This document shows positions 44,103 to 52,883 of a stretch of 64,000 nucleotides of DNA, piece after piece. This stretch comes from Berkiella sp964496435 (GTDB lineage: Bacteria; Pseudomonadota; Gammaproteobacteria; Berkiellales; Berkiellaceae): positions 1 to 64,000 of the forward strand of contig CAZBZP010000006.1 in NCBI GenBank assembly GCA_964496435.1, given 5' to 3'. Position 1 is the stretch's first letter; every line of letters starts with the position of its first letter. A program made the position numbers and the translations under genes. The notes under the pieces were generated by a model. It was not told the DNA's origin. It saw only the letters and a list, made by a program, of their open reading frames with translations, and did not search any database.

Positions 44103-45953
44103 CTATTTGAACATCCAATGTATCATGACCATGACAATCACGAGGTAGATAAGCGACATCAAACCACCTGCTCTTATAAAATCAGAAATCTTATATTGAC
44201 CAGGCAAACTGATAAGCGCATTGGCTTGGTGAGTGGGAAGCACAAAAGAATTTGAGGTCGCCACAGCAACCATTAAGGCGAAGGCACGTGGATCTGCACC
44301 AATTGCTTGGGCCAGATGAACCGCCAAGGGGACTAATACGATAGTAGCGCCTACATTAGACAACACTAAACTACAAATTGAAGCGAGCACGCCGAGCATA
44401 AATAGCAGCACCCACTCCGAGTAGCCAGAGAACACATCCAAAATATAAAGCGCTGCCCAATCAGAAGTGCCACTGGATTGCACCGCTATACCTAAGGGCA
44501 TAAGTCCTGCAAGTAAAAAAACTGTTTTCCAGCTAACCGATTCATAAGCATCATCAATGCTTATCACCCCGGAAAATATCATGCACACTGCACCAACTAG
44601 CAAACCAATCGCAACTGACAAGCCTGCAAACACAATTAAGCCAATGGCTAAGGCAAAGAAAAATACGGCAAACCACATTTTCTCTGTATGCATCTTTTGT
44701 CTGGGATAGTCTGAGGTAACGACCACAAAATCAGGGTTTTTTTGCAAAGAAAATAAAGCACCCCATTCGCAATACATGCCAAGCGTATCACCGGAACGCA
44801 AGGTTAAATCACTAATTTCCTTTTTACCACGTCGCACTTTGTCGCCACGGTGCACAGCCAGGACTTGAATACCATAGTGATGCCGCATATGCAGATCGCG
44901 CAAATTGGTTCCTATTAACTGCGAACTTGGTGGTACAACAGCTTCACACAAACCAGAATGTGTGGGATTTAAACGTTCTGCAAAAGCTGTCATGTAAGGA
45001 GACACTCTCAAGCCATACTTTTTGGCAAATTCATGGATCTCATCCCGTGGCCCCAACATCGCAATCACCGTACCTTCTTTAAGCTCGGTTTTTCTCAAGG
45101 GAGGAATATGGATATTGTTCCCCAGTTTCACACCAATAATGGCAATATCTGGTGGCAACAAGCTTTCCCACTGGCGTAAGGTGTTATTGGCAAGGGAGCT
45201 GGTTGAAGGCACACGACATTCACAAAAATCAGCCCCAATCCCGTATATTTTTTTAAAATACGCCGGGCTACCGCTCTTAGCACTCGCAATCGGCACGGCT
45301 TTGGGTAATAGCCAATTTGCAAATAAGCTGAAATAAAGAATACCAAAGAGAAGCAAAATTAATCCAATCGGGAAAACGCTAAACAAACCCAGCATGGGAG
45401 CATCATGACCAAGCTTATCCGTTAACCCCCCTGAGTTAATTAATAAGCTGTTTAATAAAATCAATGGCCCTGTGCCAAGCATGGTCAAAGTGCTACCTAA
45501 GATGGCACAAAAACTCAAGGGAATGAGCAGGCGGGCTTTTTCAAGACCTGTTGCATGACGTATTCGCATGACCACAGGCAACAATAAAGCAACTGTCCCA
45601 ACACTTCTTAAAAATCCTGCAAAAAAACCACCAATGCTCATTAACAATAAACGGATGCGATTTTCATTACTGCCGCCTAAACGCATGACATAGTGTGCAA
45701 TTTTTGCAACAACACCGCTGCGCTCTAAACCCGCACACATGATCATCACACCAATGAGCGCAATAACGGCATCGCTTGAAAAACCAGAAAATAATTGATT
45801 GCTAGGAACAAGCTTGGTTAAACCTAATAAAACCAAGACAAGACAGGCGACAACATCGACTCTCACTATTTCAGTGACAAAGAGGATCACGGTTATGGTA
45901 ATGATCCCCAATACCAAAAAAATATCCGGCGTTAATCCTGGGACGCCAAACAC
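44103..45953 (-). CDS. SLC13-family permease with two TrkA-C domains
   Basis: Inner-membrane transporter, 616 residues. Hydrophobic helices fill residues 5-210 and 415-616. Between them are two cytoplasmic TrkA-C (RCK_C) modules, seen at WESLLPPDIAIIGVKLGNNI and SSQLIGTNLRDLHMRHHYGI. VGATIVLVPLAVHLAQAIG and SNSFVLPTHQANALI are the sodium/substrate-binding hairpins of divalent anion/Na+ symporters. The start is a GTG with GAGG upstream. The substrate may be sulfate or dicarboxylate and cannot be fixed. Confidence 0.88.
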   Translation of the reverse strand: MFGVPGLTPDIFLVLGIITITVILFVTEIVRVDVVACLVLVLLGLTKLVPSNQLFSGFSSDAVIALIGVMIMCAGLERSGVVAKIAHYVMRLGGSNENRIRLLLMSIGGFFAGFLRSVGTVALLLPVVMRIRHATGLEKARLLIPLSFCAILGSTLTMLGTGPLILLNSLLINSGGLTDKLGHDAPMLGLFSVFPIGLILLLFGILYFSLFANWLLPKAVPIASAKSGSPAYFKKIYGIGADFCECRVPSTSSLANNTLRQWESLLPPDIAIIGVKLGNNIHIPPLRKTELKEGTVIAMLGPRDEIHEFAKKYGLRVSPYMTAFAERLNPTHSGLCEAVVPPSSQLIGTNLRDLHMRHHYGIQVLAVHRGDKVRRGKKEISDLTLRSGDTLGMYCEWGALFSLQKNPDFVVVTSDYPRQKMHTEKMWFAVFFFALAIGLIVFAGLSVAIGLLVGAVCMIFSGVISIDDAYESVSWKTVFLLAGLMPLGIAVQSSGTSDWAALYILDVFSGYSEWVLLFMLGVLASICSLVLSNVGATIVLVPLAVHLAQAIGADPRAFALMVAVATSNSFVLPTHQANALISLPGQYKISDFIRAGGLMSLIYLVIVMVMIHWMFK

Positions 45954-46049
45954 GATGATGCCTCACGAATATCAATATGCGGTTGATTCAAGAACTAATA
46001 ATATAAGTATAGGAGAGGAGCTTGCTTTATGCTTGCTGGCAGATTCTGC

Positions 46050-46078
46050 GTAGGGGCGGACATGAAGTCCGCCCCTAC
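46050..46078. repeat. Perfect GC-rich palindrome, REP-like
   Basis: GTAGGGGCGGAC (46050-46061), loop ATGAA, GTCCGCCCCTAC (46067-46078): a 12-bp perfect stem. It lies between the divergent-facing ends of the SLC13 gene 5' region and trmB 3' end, both on the minus strand. No T-run follows on either strand. It stands out by GC content and looks like a dispersed palindromic repeat. Confidence 0.6.
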
Positions 46079-46097
46079 AAGAGTAACGGCAGCTAAA

Positions 46098-46790
46098 CTA
46101 ACTTTTTGTATAAACAAGATCCCAAATGCCATGCCCCAGCTTTTTACCACGCATTTCAAACTTCGTGTTGGGACGCATATACTGGGTTGGGGCAACATTT
46201 CCCTTACCAAAGGCATTTTCAAAGACGGGACATGCCTCTAAAACAGCTAACATATGATCAGCATAATCTTGCCAATCTGTTGCTAAATGAAAACATCCCT
46301 TAGGTTTTAATTTTTGTGCGACTAAATGCACAAAGTTGCTTTGCACAATGCGGCGCTTATGGTGCTTGGTTTTTGGCCAGGGATCAGGGAAATATAACAG
46401 CACTCTATCCAAACTCGCATCAGGAATACTATTCTCTAATACACTGATGGCATCCTCGGCAAAAATTTTAAGATTCTTTAAGCCATGTAATTGGGCCTGC
46501 ACTAAACAACGACCCACACCTGGGGGATGCACTTCAATGCCAATAAAGTCCCATTCAGGATTTTCTTTGGCTAGGGTAATGAGAGAATCGCCCATGCCAA
46601 AGCCAATTTCTAAAATCCTTGGTGCTTGACGCGCAAAAACCTTTTCCCATGTTAATGGGGTCTTTCCCTCAACCGCCAAGCCATAGCTTGGCCAATGTAA
46701 AGTGCGCGCTTGTTGTTGTGATTTTGAACTTCTGCCCTGACGCAATACAAAACTACGAATGGGGCGGGGTGGTTTATCAATTATTGTCAT
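46098..46790 (-). CDS. trmB: tRNA (guanine-N7-)-methyltransferase
   Basis: Adds m7G at position 46 of tRNAs using SAM. SFVLRQGRSSKSQQQA is the typical N-terminus; ILEIGFGMGDSLI (about residue 66) binds SAM; VLLYFPDPWPKTKHHKRRIV is the diagnostic PDPWPKKRHxKRR motif (about 132). Length is 230 residues. It is close to asmA, mutY and yggX, which fits the conserved trmB-mutY-yggX group. Confidence 0.96.
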   Translation of the reverse strand: MTIIDKPPRPIRSFVLRQGRSSKSQQQARTLHWPSYGLAVEGKTPLTWEKVFARQAPRILEIGFGMGDSLITLAKENPEWDFIGIEVHPPGVGRCLVQAQLHGLKNLKIFAEDAISVLENSIPDASLDRVLLYFPDPWPKTKHHKRRIVQSNFVHLVAQKLKPKGCFHLATDWQDYADHMLAVLEACPVFENAFGKGNVAPTQYMRPNTKFEMRGKKLGHGIWDLVYTKS

Positions 46791-46896
46791 TTGACTAAAT
46801 ACTATTCGTTTTGCCTATAGAAATAAGCACTGAATACTAACATTTTAGCCTAGCACCTTGGAATTCAATTTGTCATAATGATCAACAAATTTTTAG

Positions 46897-46970
46897 GCGG
46901 GTGTCGTACAATGGTAGTACTTTAGCTTCCCAAGCTAACAGCGTGGGTTCGATTCCCATCACCCGCTCCA
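46897..46970 (+). tRNA. tRNA-Gly (anticodon CCC)
   Basis: Full cloverleaf: acceptor GCGGGTG (46897-46903) pairs with CACCCGC (46960-46966); D-arm GTACAATGGTAGTAC; anticodon stem TTAGC/GCTAA with loop TTCCCAA (anticodon CCC); T-arm GTGGGTTCGATTCCCAT; encoded 3' CCA after discriminator T. 74 bases. Confidence 0.96.
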
Positions 46971-46994
46971 CTCAATCAGCACCAGAGGCACGCT

Positions 46995-48962
46995 ATGGCT
47001 AATCCCACAAATAAAATTATTCGCCTATTTACATGGTGTGTAGTCACACTGCTCAGCATTGCCATCATCATACCTATTGCAGCATTCTTATATTTTGATC
47101 CCAATGATTTCAAAGAGGAAGTAAGCCACTTTATTACAGAAAAATCGGGATTACCCTTAGAAATTAAGGGCAACATTGAAATGAAGTATTTCCCTTGGCT
47201 TGGTATAACTGTGCATGACGTAAGCATGCCACAAGCTTCAAGCTTTGGCGCTGGCAATTTTATTAAGGTTGAAACCTTGGATTTTAAAATGCCATTGCGT
47301 GAATTATTACAAAAGCAATTTATTGTAGAGACCTTAACCCTCAAAGGTTTAGAGATCAATTTACAAAAAAACACAGATGGTAAATCCAACTGGGAAGTAG
47401 CACAAAATCAAGTAAAGCAAAAACGTATTAACAAAGATGTTTCTCAAGAAAAAACTGCGCTGCCCGAAGATAAAGCCTCAAAACCAAGCAAAAGTAAGCA
47501 AAAATTAAATTTTAAAATGGCGCACTTTGAAATTACGGATAGCGCTATTTCATATGATGATAAATCACAAGGACAAACAATTCAGTTAAGCGCCCTTGAG
47601 CTCAAAGGTGAACAAGGTGAACAGCTCGTCTTTTTACTTAAAGGACAATTTGATGTTCAACAAAACAGCAGCAAAAACAAAGCGCCTGATGTAAAAGGTC
47701 ATATTGCTTTTGATGGTCAAGCAACACTAGCAGACACAATCAGCGCGCAATTTGATATCCGTTCAAACGCCGAGCTTAACCAAAATCAAATTCCTTGGAA
47801 AAACCTAAACGCAACAATGCGCCTTGATCTTAAAGCGAATAAAACACTTAATATAAACGATATTCATCTTAACTTGGACTCACAGGTTATTGATGGTAAG
47901 GCAAGCATCCCCGCAGATGAAAGCGCCCCCATCACCTTTACCCTGAGTACAAAAATGCTGGATTTGAATAAATTAAACAGCAAAACATCTGCACCGCAAG
48001 CAACTAAAGCCGCTGTTGTTAAAACATCCATGTCATCCTCATCGAGCGCAAGTGCAAAAAGCAGTGCTTCAGGTCGGGCTTTAAGTGGTGAAGTGACTAT
48101 TGATAAACTAAAAGTGAGCAACATTGAGCTGAACAATGTCAAAGCGATTGTGAAAAAGACGGGCAATGTGCTTAAGCTTTCCCCCCTGACGGCTAATTTA
48201 TTTCAAGGCACACTTAATGCACAAGTAAGCAAAGATTTAAAAAATCCGAGTGCGCCGACCATGTTGCTGGGCGATTTAATAAACATTCAAATCCAACCGA
48301 TGCTGGAAACGCTAAAAAATGAAAAGCGTCTGATGGGTGTTGCTAACATCAATTTTAACTTAGCACAAACCAATGAGACCAATGGCATTGTAAAGGTTAA
48401 TATTAAAAATGGCGTTATTGACGGCCTGGATGTTAGATATTATTTAAGCCTTGCCCAAAGCCTGGTGTCTAACAATAAACAACCCACCGAAGATACTAAG
48501 CGCACCGCCTTTGGTGATTTATCAGCTACATTAAATATTCACGATCAAACCATTGATAACAATGATTTGGCTATTGTCAGCTCAGATTTTACAGCTAAGG
48601 GTGAAGGCAGTATTTATCTTGGCAGCAAAACAATTGAATATAAAATGCAAGCTTGGAAAAAATATAGTGATGGCAAAGAAAGACCTAATGATTTGCCCTT
48701 GGCTATCCGCATTAAAGGTCCCCTAGAACATCCTAAAGTTGAACCCGATGTTGACTTGTATTTGAAAAAAGGCTTAGAACAAGAAGTGAAAAAGCAGCTG
48801 AATAAACAAGTCGAAAAAAATATCGGCAAGATTCTAGGAACTGATAATGCGACCACGCAGGAAGGTCAAGCACTTAACCCAGAACAACAGATACAGCAAA
48901 AAATTGAGGATAAGATTAATAAGGGATTAAATAAACTGTTGAAGAAAAAGAAAAAGGAATAA
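46995..48962 (+). CDS. asmA: AsmA family protein
   Basis: Large envelope protein anchored by one N-terminal helix (about residues 14-34, VVTLLSIAIIIPIAAFLYF) with a mostly beta-strand periplasmic part. FDPNDFKEEVSHFITEKSGL and PWLGITVHDVSMPQAS are AsmA N-domain landmarks; the C-terminal domain includes GVANINFNLAQTNETNG and GDLSATLNIHDQTIDNNDLA. 655 residues, Lys-rich tail. The family is related to lipid-transfer proteins (VPS13-like) that help outer-membrane maintenance. It follows tRNA-Gly. Confidence 0.9.
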   Translation: MANPTNKIIRLFTWCVVTLLSIAIIIPIAAFLYFDPNDFKEEVSHFITEKSGLPLEIKGNIEMKYFPWLGITVHDVSMPQASSFGAGNFIKVETLDFKMPLRELLQKQFIVETLTLKGLEINLQKNTDGKSNWEVAQNQVKQKRINKDVSQEKTALPEDKASKPSKSKQKLNFKMAHFEITDSAISYDDKSQGQTIQLSALELKGEQGEQLVFLLKGQFDVQQNSSKNKAPDVKGHIAFDGQATLADTISAQFDIRSNAELNQNQIPWKNLNATMRLDLKANKTLNINDIHLNLDSQVIDGKASIPADESAPITFTLSTKMLDLNKLNSKTSAPQATKAAVVKTSMSSSSSASAKSSASGRALSGEVTIDKLKVSNIELNNVKAIVKKTGNVLKLSPLTANLFQGTLNAQVSKDLKNPSAPTMLLGDLINIQIQPMLETLKNEKRLMGVANINFNLAQTNETNGIVKVNIKNGVIDGLDVRYYLSLAQSLVSNNKQPTEDTKRTAFGDLSATLNIHDQTIDNNDLAIVSSDFTAKGEGSIYLGSKTIEYKMQAWKKYSDGKERPNDLPLAIRIKGPLEHPKVEPDVDLYLKKGLEQEVKKQLNKQVEKNIGKILGTDNATTQEGQALNPEQQIQQKIEDKINKGLNKLLKKKKKE

Positions 48963-48983
48963 CTAAATCTCCCTAGCTTCGCT

Positions 48984-49006
48984 GTCCCTCTTTACGAAAG
49001 AGGGAC
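48984..49006. repeat. Perfect hairpin between asmA and mutY
   Basis: GTCCCTCTTT (48984-48993), loop ACG, AAAGAGGGAC (48997-49006): 10-bp perfect stem. It lies 22 bases after the asmA stop. Because no T-run follows, it may be an attenuator, mRNA-stabilising hairpin or dispersed repeat instead of a simple terminator. Confidence 0.5.
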
Positions 49007-49045
49007 CATTGTTCGCTTCGCTCACGCAGAAGGCGCATTAAAATA

Positions 49046-50122
49046 ATGACTCTTGCCCCCCCCCAAAAAACTTGGTTCCAAAAAAAAATACTGGGCTGGT
49101 ATGCACAACATGGCCGGCATGATTTGCCCTGGAAAAAAGCTCTCAGCCCTTATCGTGTTTGGATTTCAGAAATTATGCTGCAACAAACCCAAGTGGCAAC
49201 GGTTATTCCCTACTTTGAAAAATTTATGCGTTCTTTTCCAGAAGTGTCTTGCTTGGCCAAAGCATCAACAGAGAAGGTACTCCATCATTGGGCTGGGCTT
49301 GGTTACTATGCCCGGGGGCGCAACTTACATAAAGCCGCTCAAATTATTATGAACGAGCATGCCGGCCTATTCCCTGACAACATTGATGCGCTTGTTGCCT
49401 TACCCGGTATTGGCCTTTCAACCGCCGGCGCTATTATTGCCCAAGCTTTTGATCGTAAAGCAACCATTTGCGATGGTAATGTGAAACGCGTGCTAAGCCG
49501 CTTTCATTGTGTGCCAGGGCCATTAGGTCAAAAGGATGTTGAAAACGCTTTATGGGCATTAGCGGTGCATTATACGCCCACTAAACAAGTTGCTGATTAC
49601 ACGCAAGCAATCATGGATATCGGCGCTACCCTTTGTACAAGAACAAAGCCTCAATGTGATATCTGCCCTTTACAATCAAGATGTGCTGCTTTTAAAAATA
49701 ATACCCAAAGTCAATTTCCCAAGCGCAAAAGGGCAAAAGCGCTCCCCACCAAAGAAACTTATTTTCTGTGCGCCATTAATGCCAAGCAGGAAATTTTACT
49801 CTATGAGCGTCCTGCCAGTGGCATATGGGGCGGTTTATGGAGTTTACCCGAGTTTGAAAGCGAGCAAGCATTAAGACTGTTTCTTAAAAGAAACAAGTTA
49901 GGGAACATCGCCTTAGCAGAAGTGCCAGCGCTGAAACATAGTTTTACGCACTTTCATTTAATACTAAAACCCTTTTTAGTGCTGCTGAACAATAACGATA
50001 TAAGAACGACTGACTTAAAATGGGTTAATCCCAAAAAACGTTCCACCATCGGCCTGCCAGCGCCAATTAATAAACTGTTGGAATATGATATGATTAGCCA
50101 AAAGATGAGAGCCCACCGATGA
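49046..50122 (+). CDS. mutY: A/G-specific adenine glycosylase MutY
   Basis: Removes adenine mispaired with 8-oxoguanine. Landmarks: WISEIMLQQTQVATVIPYFE (catalytic Glu about residue 41), helix-hairpin-helix LPGIGLSTAGAI (about 117), catalytic Asp in YTQAIMDIGA (about 193), the 4Fe-4S cysteines CTRTKPQCDICPLQSRC, and a C-terminal NUDIX-like domain from about 232. Length is 358 residues. Its stop overlaps the yggX start (ATGA). Confidence 0.96.
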   Translation: MTLAPPQKTWFQKKILGWYAQHGRHDLPWKKALSPYRVWISEIMLQQTQVATVIPYFEKFMRSFPEVSCLAKASTEKVLHHWAGLGYYARGRNLHKAAQIIMNEHAGLFPDNIDALVALPGIGLSTAGAIIAQAFDRKATICDGNVKRVLSRFHCVPGPLGQKDVENALWALAVHYTPTKQVADYTQAIMDIGATLCTRTKPQCDICPLQSRCAAFKNNTQSQFPKRKRAKALPTKETYFLCAINAKQEILLYERPASGIWGGLWSLPEFESEQALRLFLKRNKLGNIALAEVPALKHSFTHFHLILKPFLVLLNNNDIRTTDLKWVNPKKRSTIGLPAPINKLLEYDMISQKMRAHR

Positions 50123-50394
50123 CCCAACAACGCACTGTCTACTGCCAAAAACTCCACAAAGAAGCTCCAGGACTCATGCATGTGCCCTATCCTGGCCCTC
50201 TAGGACAACGTATATTTGAATCTATTAGTTTGGAAGCATGGCAGATGTGGTTAAAGCACCAAACGCTGCTCATCAATGAGAACCGATTAAATGTGCTTGA
50301 TCCCAAATCACGTGTGTTTATAGAAAATGAAATGCAGAAGTTCTTCTTTGAGGGAACAGCTGAAACCCCCGCGGGATATAAACCGGTTACTTAA
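50119..50394 (+). CDS. yggX: YggX-type Fe(2+)-trafficking protein
   Basis: 91-residue protein that protects iron-sulfur clusters from oxidative damage in enterics. TVYCQKLHKEAPGLMHVPYP begins the family, followed by LGQRIFESISLEAWQMWLKH. Length equals E. coli YggX. It is coupled to mutY by a four-base overlap, as in many gammaproteobacteria. Confidence 0.96.
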   Translation: MTQQRTVYCQKLHKEAPGLMHVPYPGPLGQRIFESISLEAWQMWLKHQTLLINENRLNVLDPKSRVFIENEMQKFFFEGTAETPAGYKPVT

Positions 50395-50433
50395 GCAATT
50401 TACTTAGTAAGTTAATTATATATTAATAGTAGC

Positions 50434-50462
50434 TTGACAGTTACTCTAACTTACAGTTTAAT
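50434..50462 (+). promoter_or_regulatory. Promoter of tRNA-Phe
   Basis: TTGACA (50434-50439, perfect -35), 17-base spacer, TTTAAT (50457-50462, five of six). It points at the tRNA gene 18 bases downstream. Confidence 0.75.
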
Positions 50463-50479
50463 TACCCCCTCTCGCTTAT

Positions 50480-50555
50480 GGCCAGATAGCTCAGTCGGTA
50501 GAGCAAAGGATTGAAAATCCTTGTGTCGCTGGTTCGATTCCAGCTCTGGCCACCA
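50480..50555 (+). tRNA. tRNA-Phe (anticodon GAA)
   Basis: Acceptor GGCCAGA (50480-50486) pairs with TCTGGCC (50545-50551); D-arm GCTCAGTCGGTAGAGC; anticodon stem AGGAT/ATCCT with loop TGAAA region giving GAA; T-arm GCTGGTTCGATTCCAGC; encoded CCA. 76 bases, closely like the E. coli gene. Confidence 0.97.
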
Positions 50556-50677
50556 TTTGTTGGTGTTAGTTTCGCAACGTGAAACCTTAGAACAACATAT
50601 GCCACGCCGTAGCGCTTGGCACAGGCGGGCCTATCAGTTACTGCATATAGTCCACCCTTAAAAGTAAATTCCGGCGC

Positions 50678-51517
50678 TTAATTATTCTTAGCTGTTTTTT
50701 CTTCTTTTTGTTGCGGCTCATCTTTTAAATTAGCAATAAAACGCATTATCTGACCTGCATTCTCTTTACCGCTACCTAAGATGTTGACATAGAACTCAAT
50801 GATAACTTGGGCGCCCACATTGGCAGCAACCTCTTTAGAATGCGTGAAAACTTCTTTCACTACTTTCTCGCCATATTTTTCATCAAGCCCTACCATCACG
50901 CCTTTTAACAAGGGATCTGCCACTGTCGCTGTGGGTGGTGTCACTGGTGTTTTAATTGATGATTCAATCACAAAACGCTTACTATCTAATAAGTGACTTA
51001 AGCGATTTTGAAAGTCCTTATTTTCATATAATTTGTTTAAATCATAATCATTTGCCGTATCACCATTTTCAAGTTTCAGCACCGCTTTGGGATCTTGGCT
51101 GTTAAGATAATGGTATAAATCTATTGTTGATTTTAAATATAATGAGACATATTCATCAGGCGCATGCGCTAAACTTTTATAAAAAATATTATTAACCATT
51201 TCTGATGTGTATTGCGCTATTTTGCTAGGATCTTCATCTGTTTCTAAACTTGATTTTACCTGTTGCAGATATGCTTGAAATTCAGCAGGATAGTTTTGGC
51301 TAATAAGGCCGAACAAGGGTTGTTTTTTAATCTCATATTCAAATTGCCAAGCCCGATACTCAGGATAGACATAAATATTTGATAACCCAAACACCATGGC
51401 ACCTACACCCAGGGCAACCAATGAACCTATGGTTTTAGTGGCATTGGACTTCATCCAGATAATGGGAAGGCCTACAATCAAGGCTGCTAATGCAGCTAAG
51501 ATAAAATTAAACATCAT
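50678..51517 (-). CDS. Membrane protein of unknown function
   Basis: Not recognised. The start is set at MMFNFILAALAALIVGLP (ATG 51517, GGGAG upstream); the frame stays open to 51979, but that extension lies over the neighbouring gene and is not protein-like. Two N-terminal membrane helices (about 3-20 and 28-48) precede a soluble helical domain with a charged tail (QQKEEKTAKN). About 279 residues. It lies 95 bases after the 350-residue protein on the same strand. Confidence 0.65.
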   Translation of the reverse strand: MMFNFILAALAALIVGLPIIWMKSNATKTIGSLVALGVGAMVFGLSNIYVYPEYRAWQFEYEIKKQPLFGLISQNYPAEFQAYLQQVKSSLETDEDPSKIAQYTSEMVNNIFYKSLAHAPDEYVSLYLKSTIDLYHYLNSQDPKAVLKLENGDTANDYDLNKLYENKDFQNRLSHLLDSKRFVIESSIKTPVTPPTATVADPLLKGVMVGLDEKYGEKVVKEVFTHSKEVAANVGAQVIIEFYVNILGSGKENAGQIMRFIANLKDEPQQKEEKTAKNN

Positions 51518-51611
51518 CTGAGGCAATGCTCCCTTTGGATTGATAATATCACTCTCAATATAATAGATGATTATACAATATACAGGTGACAAACAAACTT
51601 CAAAACAGTCC

Positions 51612-52664
51612 TTATTTCCCTGGTTTATGTGCAACAGGGCCAGGGGGGGGCAGATCAGGGGCTGCGGCTTTGACAGAACCGCGAAGTGTGGTGCCTGAGG
51701 AAGAAGCACCGATTGATTGACGATGAGGCGTGAGAGGGCGAACATGATCAAATACCCCATCATGTTCGCTTGTTTTTTTGAGATCCGTAGGTTTGGCTGC
51801 AGTCCATTGTGTAGGCACTGAACTTGGCGACGCTCCTGCAGGCAATGGCACTTTTGCCACTGGAGAGGCTGTAGCGGGATTTGGCTGTTGCGGGAGCGTT
51901 GCCAACGTTGCATCCGCATTTTTAGCTGCTTTCTCTTCATTTTCAGGAGCGCGTCTTGCGGCCCAAAGCTTTTCTGCAAGTTGCATTGCTATGTCTCTTT
52001 TATCAATGTCCTTGGGATTTATATCTCCCAGCCTCGGCAATCTTGCATTGTTCTGAAATGCATCAACCGCTTTCCCAGCCTTTGCACCAAAAATGCTCTT
52101 GGCCAGCAACTTAAGCCCATCATTTTGGATTGATGTTGCCTTTTTATAGTCTTTTTGTATTTTTGAAAGTTCTTTATCGTCCATGTTCGCAATAAAGTAG
52201 TTTTGTAATTTTTCTCTAATATCCTGTCCTGAAGGTAGAGCACCTTCCTTATTTGTTTTTAAATCTATACGCAACTCTTCAAGGTATTTAACGGCGGATG
52301 CATCTATTGATTTACGTATCGAGTCACTGTTTGCTACTTTATCCCAGAACTTACTATGAAAGTCACCCGTTAATGTAGTCGCTTTCACCATAAACTCCGC
52401 GCTACGATTACCCTTTTTCTCATCGAGAATTTGCTGGTCCTCAGGACGAACAGCGCGCACCTCATGCTTTTCGTAAAATTGCTGAAGTTTCTTTTCATTT
52501 TTTCCTACGGATTCTGCAGGTGCAACCGTTGCTGGCTTTGCTTGTGCCGTATTTTGGTTTTTCATTGTGGGATTAAATGGCACTACAAGATCGCTCATCC
52601 AATTTTTGAATTGCGACCAGCGGGACTGGGGTTTTTCTTGGGAATTTTCTGATTTAGCAGCCAT
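51612..52664 (-). CDS. Proline/alanine-rich soluble protein of unknown function
   Basis: No family recognised. Residues about 55-235 are predicted helical and charged (RPEDQQILDEKKGNRSAEFM); residues 240-350 are Ala/Pro/Ser rich and likely disordered (PLPAGASPSSVPTQWTAAKP, then LPPPGPVAHKPGK). No signal peptide or membrane helix. 350 residues. Composition and isolation suggest an accessory, possibly secreted, protein; this is inference. Confidence 0.65.
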   Translation of the reverse strand: MAAKSENSQEKPQSRWSQFKNWMSDLVVPFNPTMKNQNTAQAKPATVAPAESVGKNEKKLQQFYEKHEVRAVRPEDQQILDEKKGNRSAEFMVKATTLTGDFHSKFWDKVANSDSIRKSIDASAVKYLEELRIDLKTNKEGALPSGQDIREKLQNYFIANMDDKELSKIQKDYKKATSIQNDGLKLLAKSIFGAKAGKAVDAFQNNARLPRLGDINPKDIDKRDIAMQLAEKLWAARRAPENEEKAAKNADATLATLPQQPNPATASPVAKVPLPAGASPSSVPTQWTAAKPTDLKKTSEHDGVFDHVRPLTPHRQSIGASSSGTTLRGSVKAAAPDLPPPGPVAHKPGK

Positions 52665-52883
52665 TAAGAATTCCTTGGAAGTACAACTTTTTTCTAAGGT
52701 TAATGACTCTATTATTAAATAGAATGGAGGGTTAAGCGCTACTGTCCTTTGGTAGGAGTATAATGCTAGGTCACTATAAAAAATGGTTATCTGAGCTTAA
52801 GTATCTCGATTCATAACAGGCTACAGCGCCTACCCAAGCATCCCACGGTATGCCACATCTATTCTTATTGCTTTTGAGTATGC

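Noticed and set aside
46861..46896. Possible tRNA-Gly promoter (CATAAT at 46874)
   Set aside because: No acceptable -35 at the right spacing, so not reported as a promoter.
50556..50640. Possible attachment site or terminator after tRNA-Phe
   Set aside because: Only a short GTTTC/GAAAC pairing, no T-run, no integrase and no second copy of the tRNA 3' end seen in the window.
51518..51979. N-terminal extension of the membrane protein gene ending at 50678
   Set aside because: It runs in another frame over the 350-residue gene, is Gln/Leu/Arg rich and not protein-like; the start at 51517 begins with a proper membrane helix.
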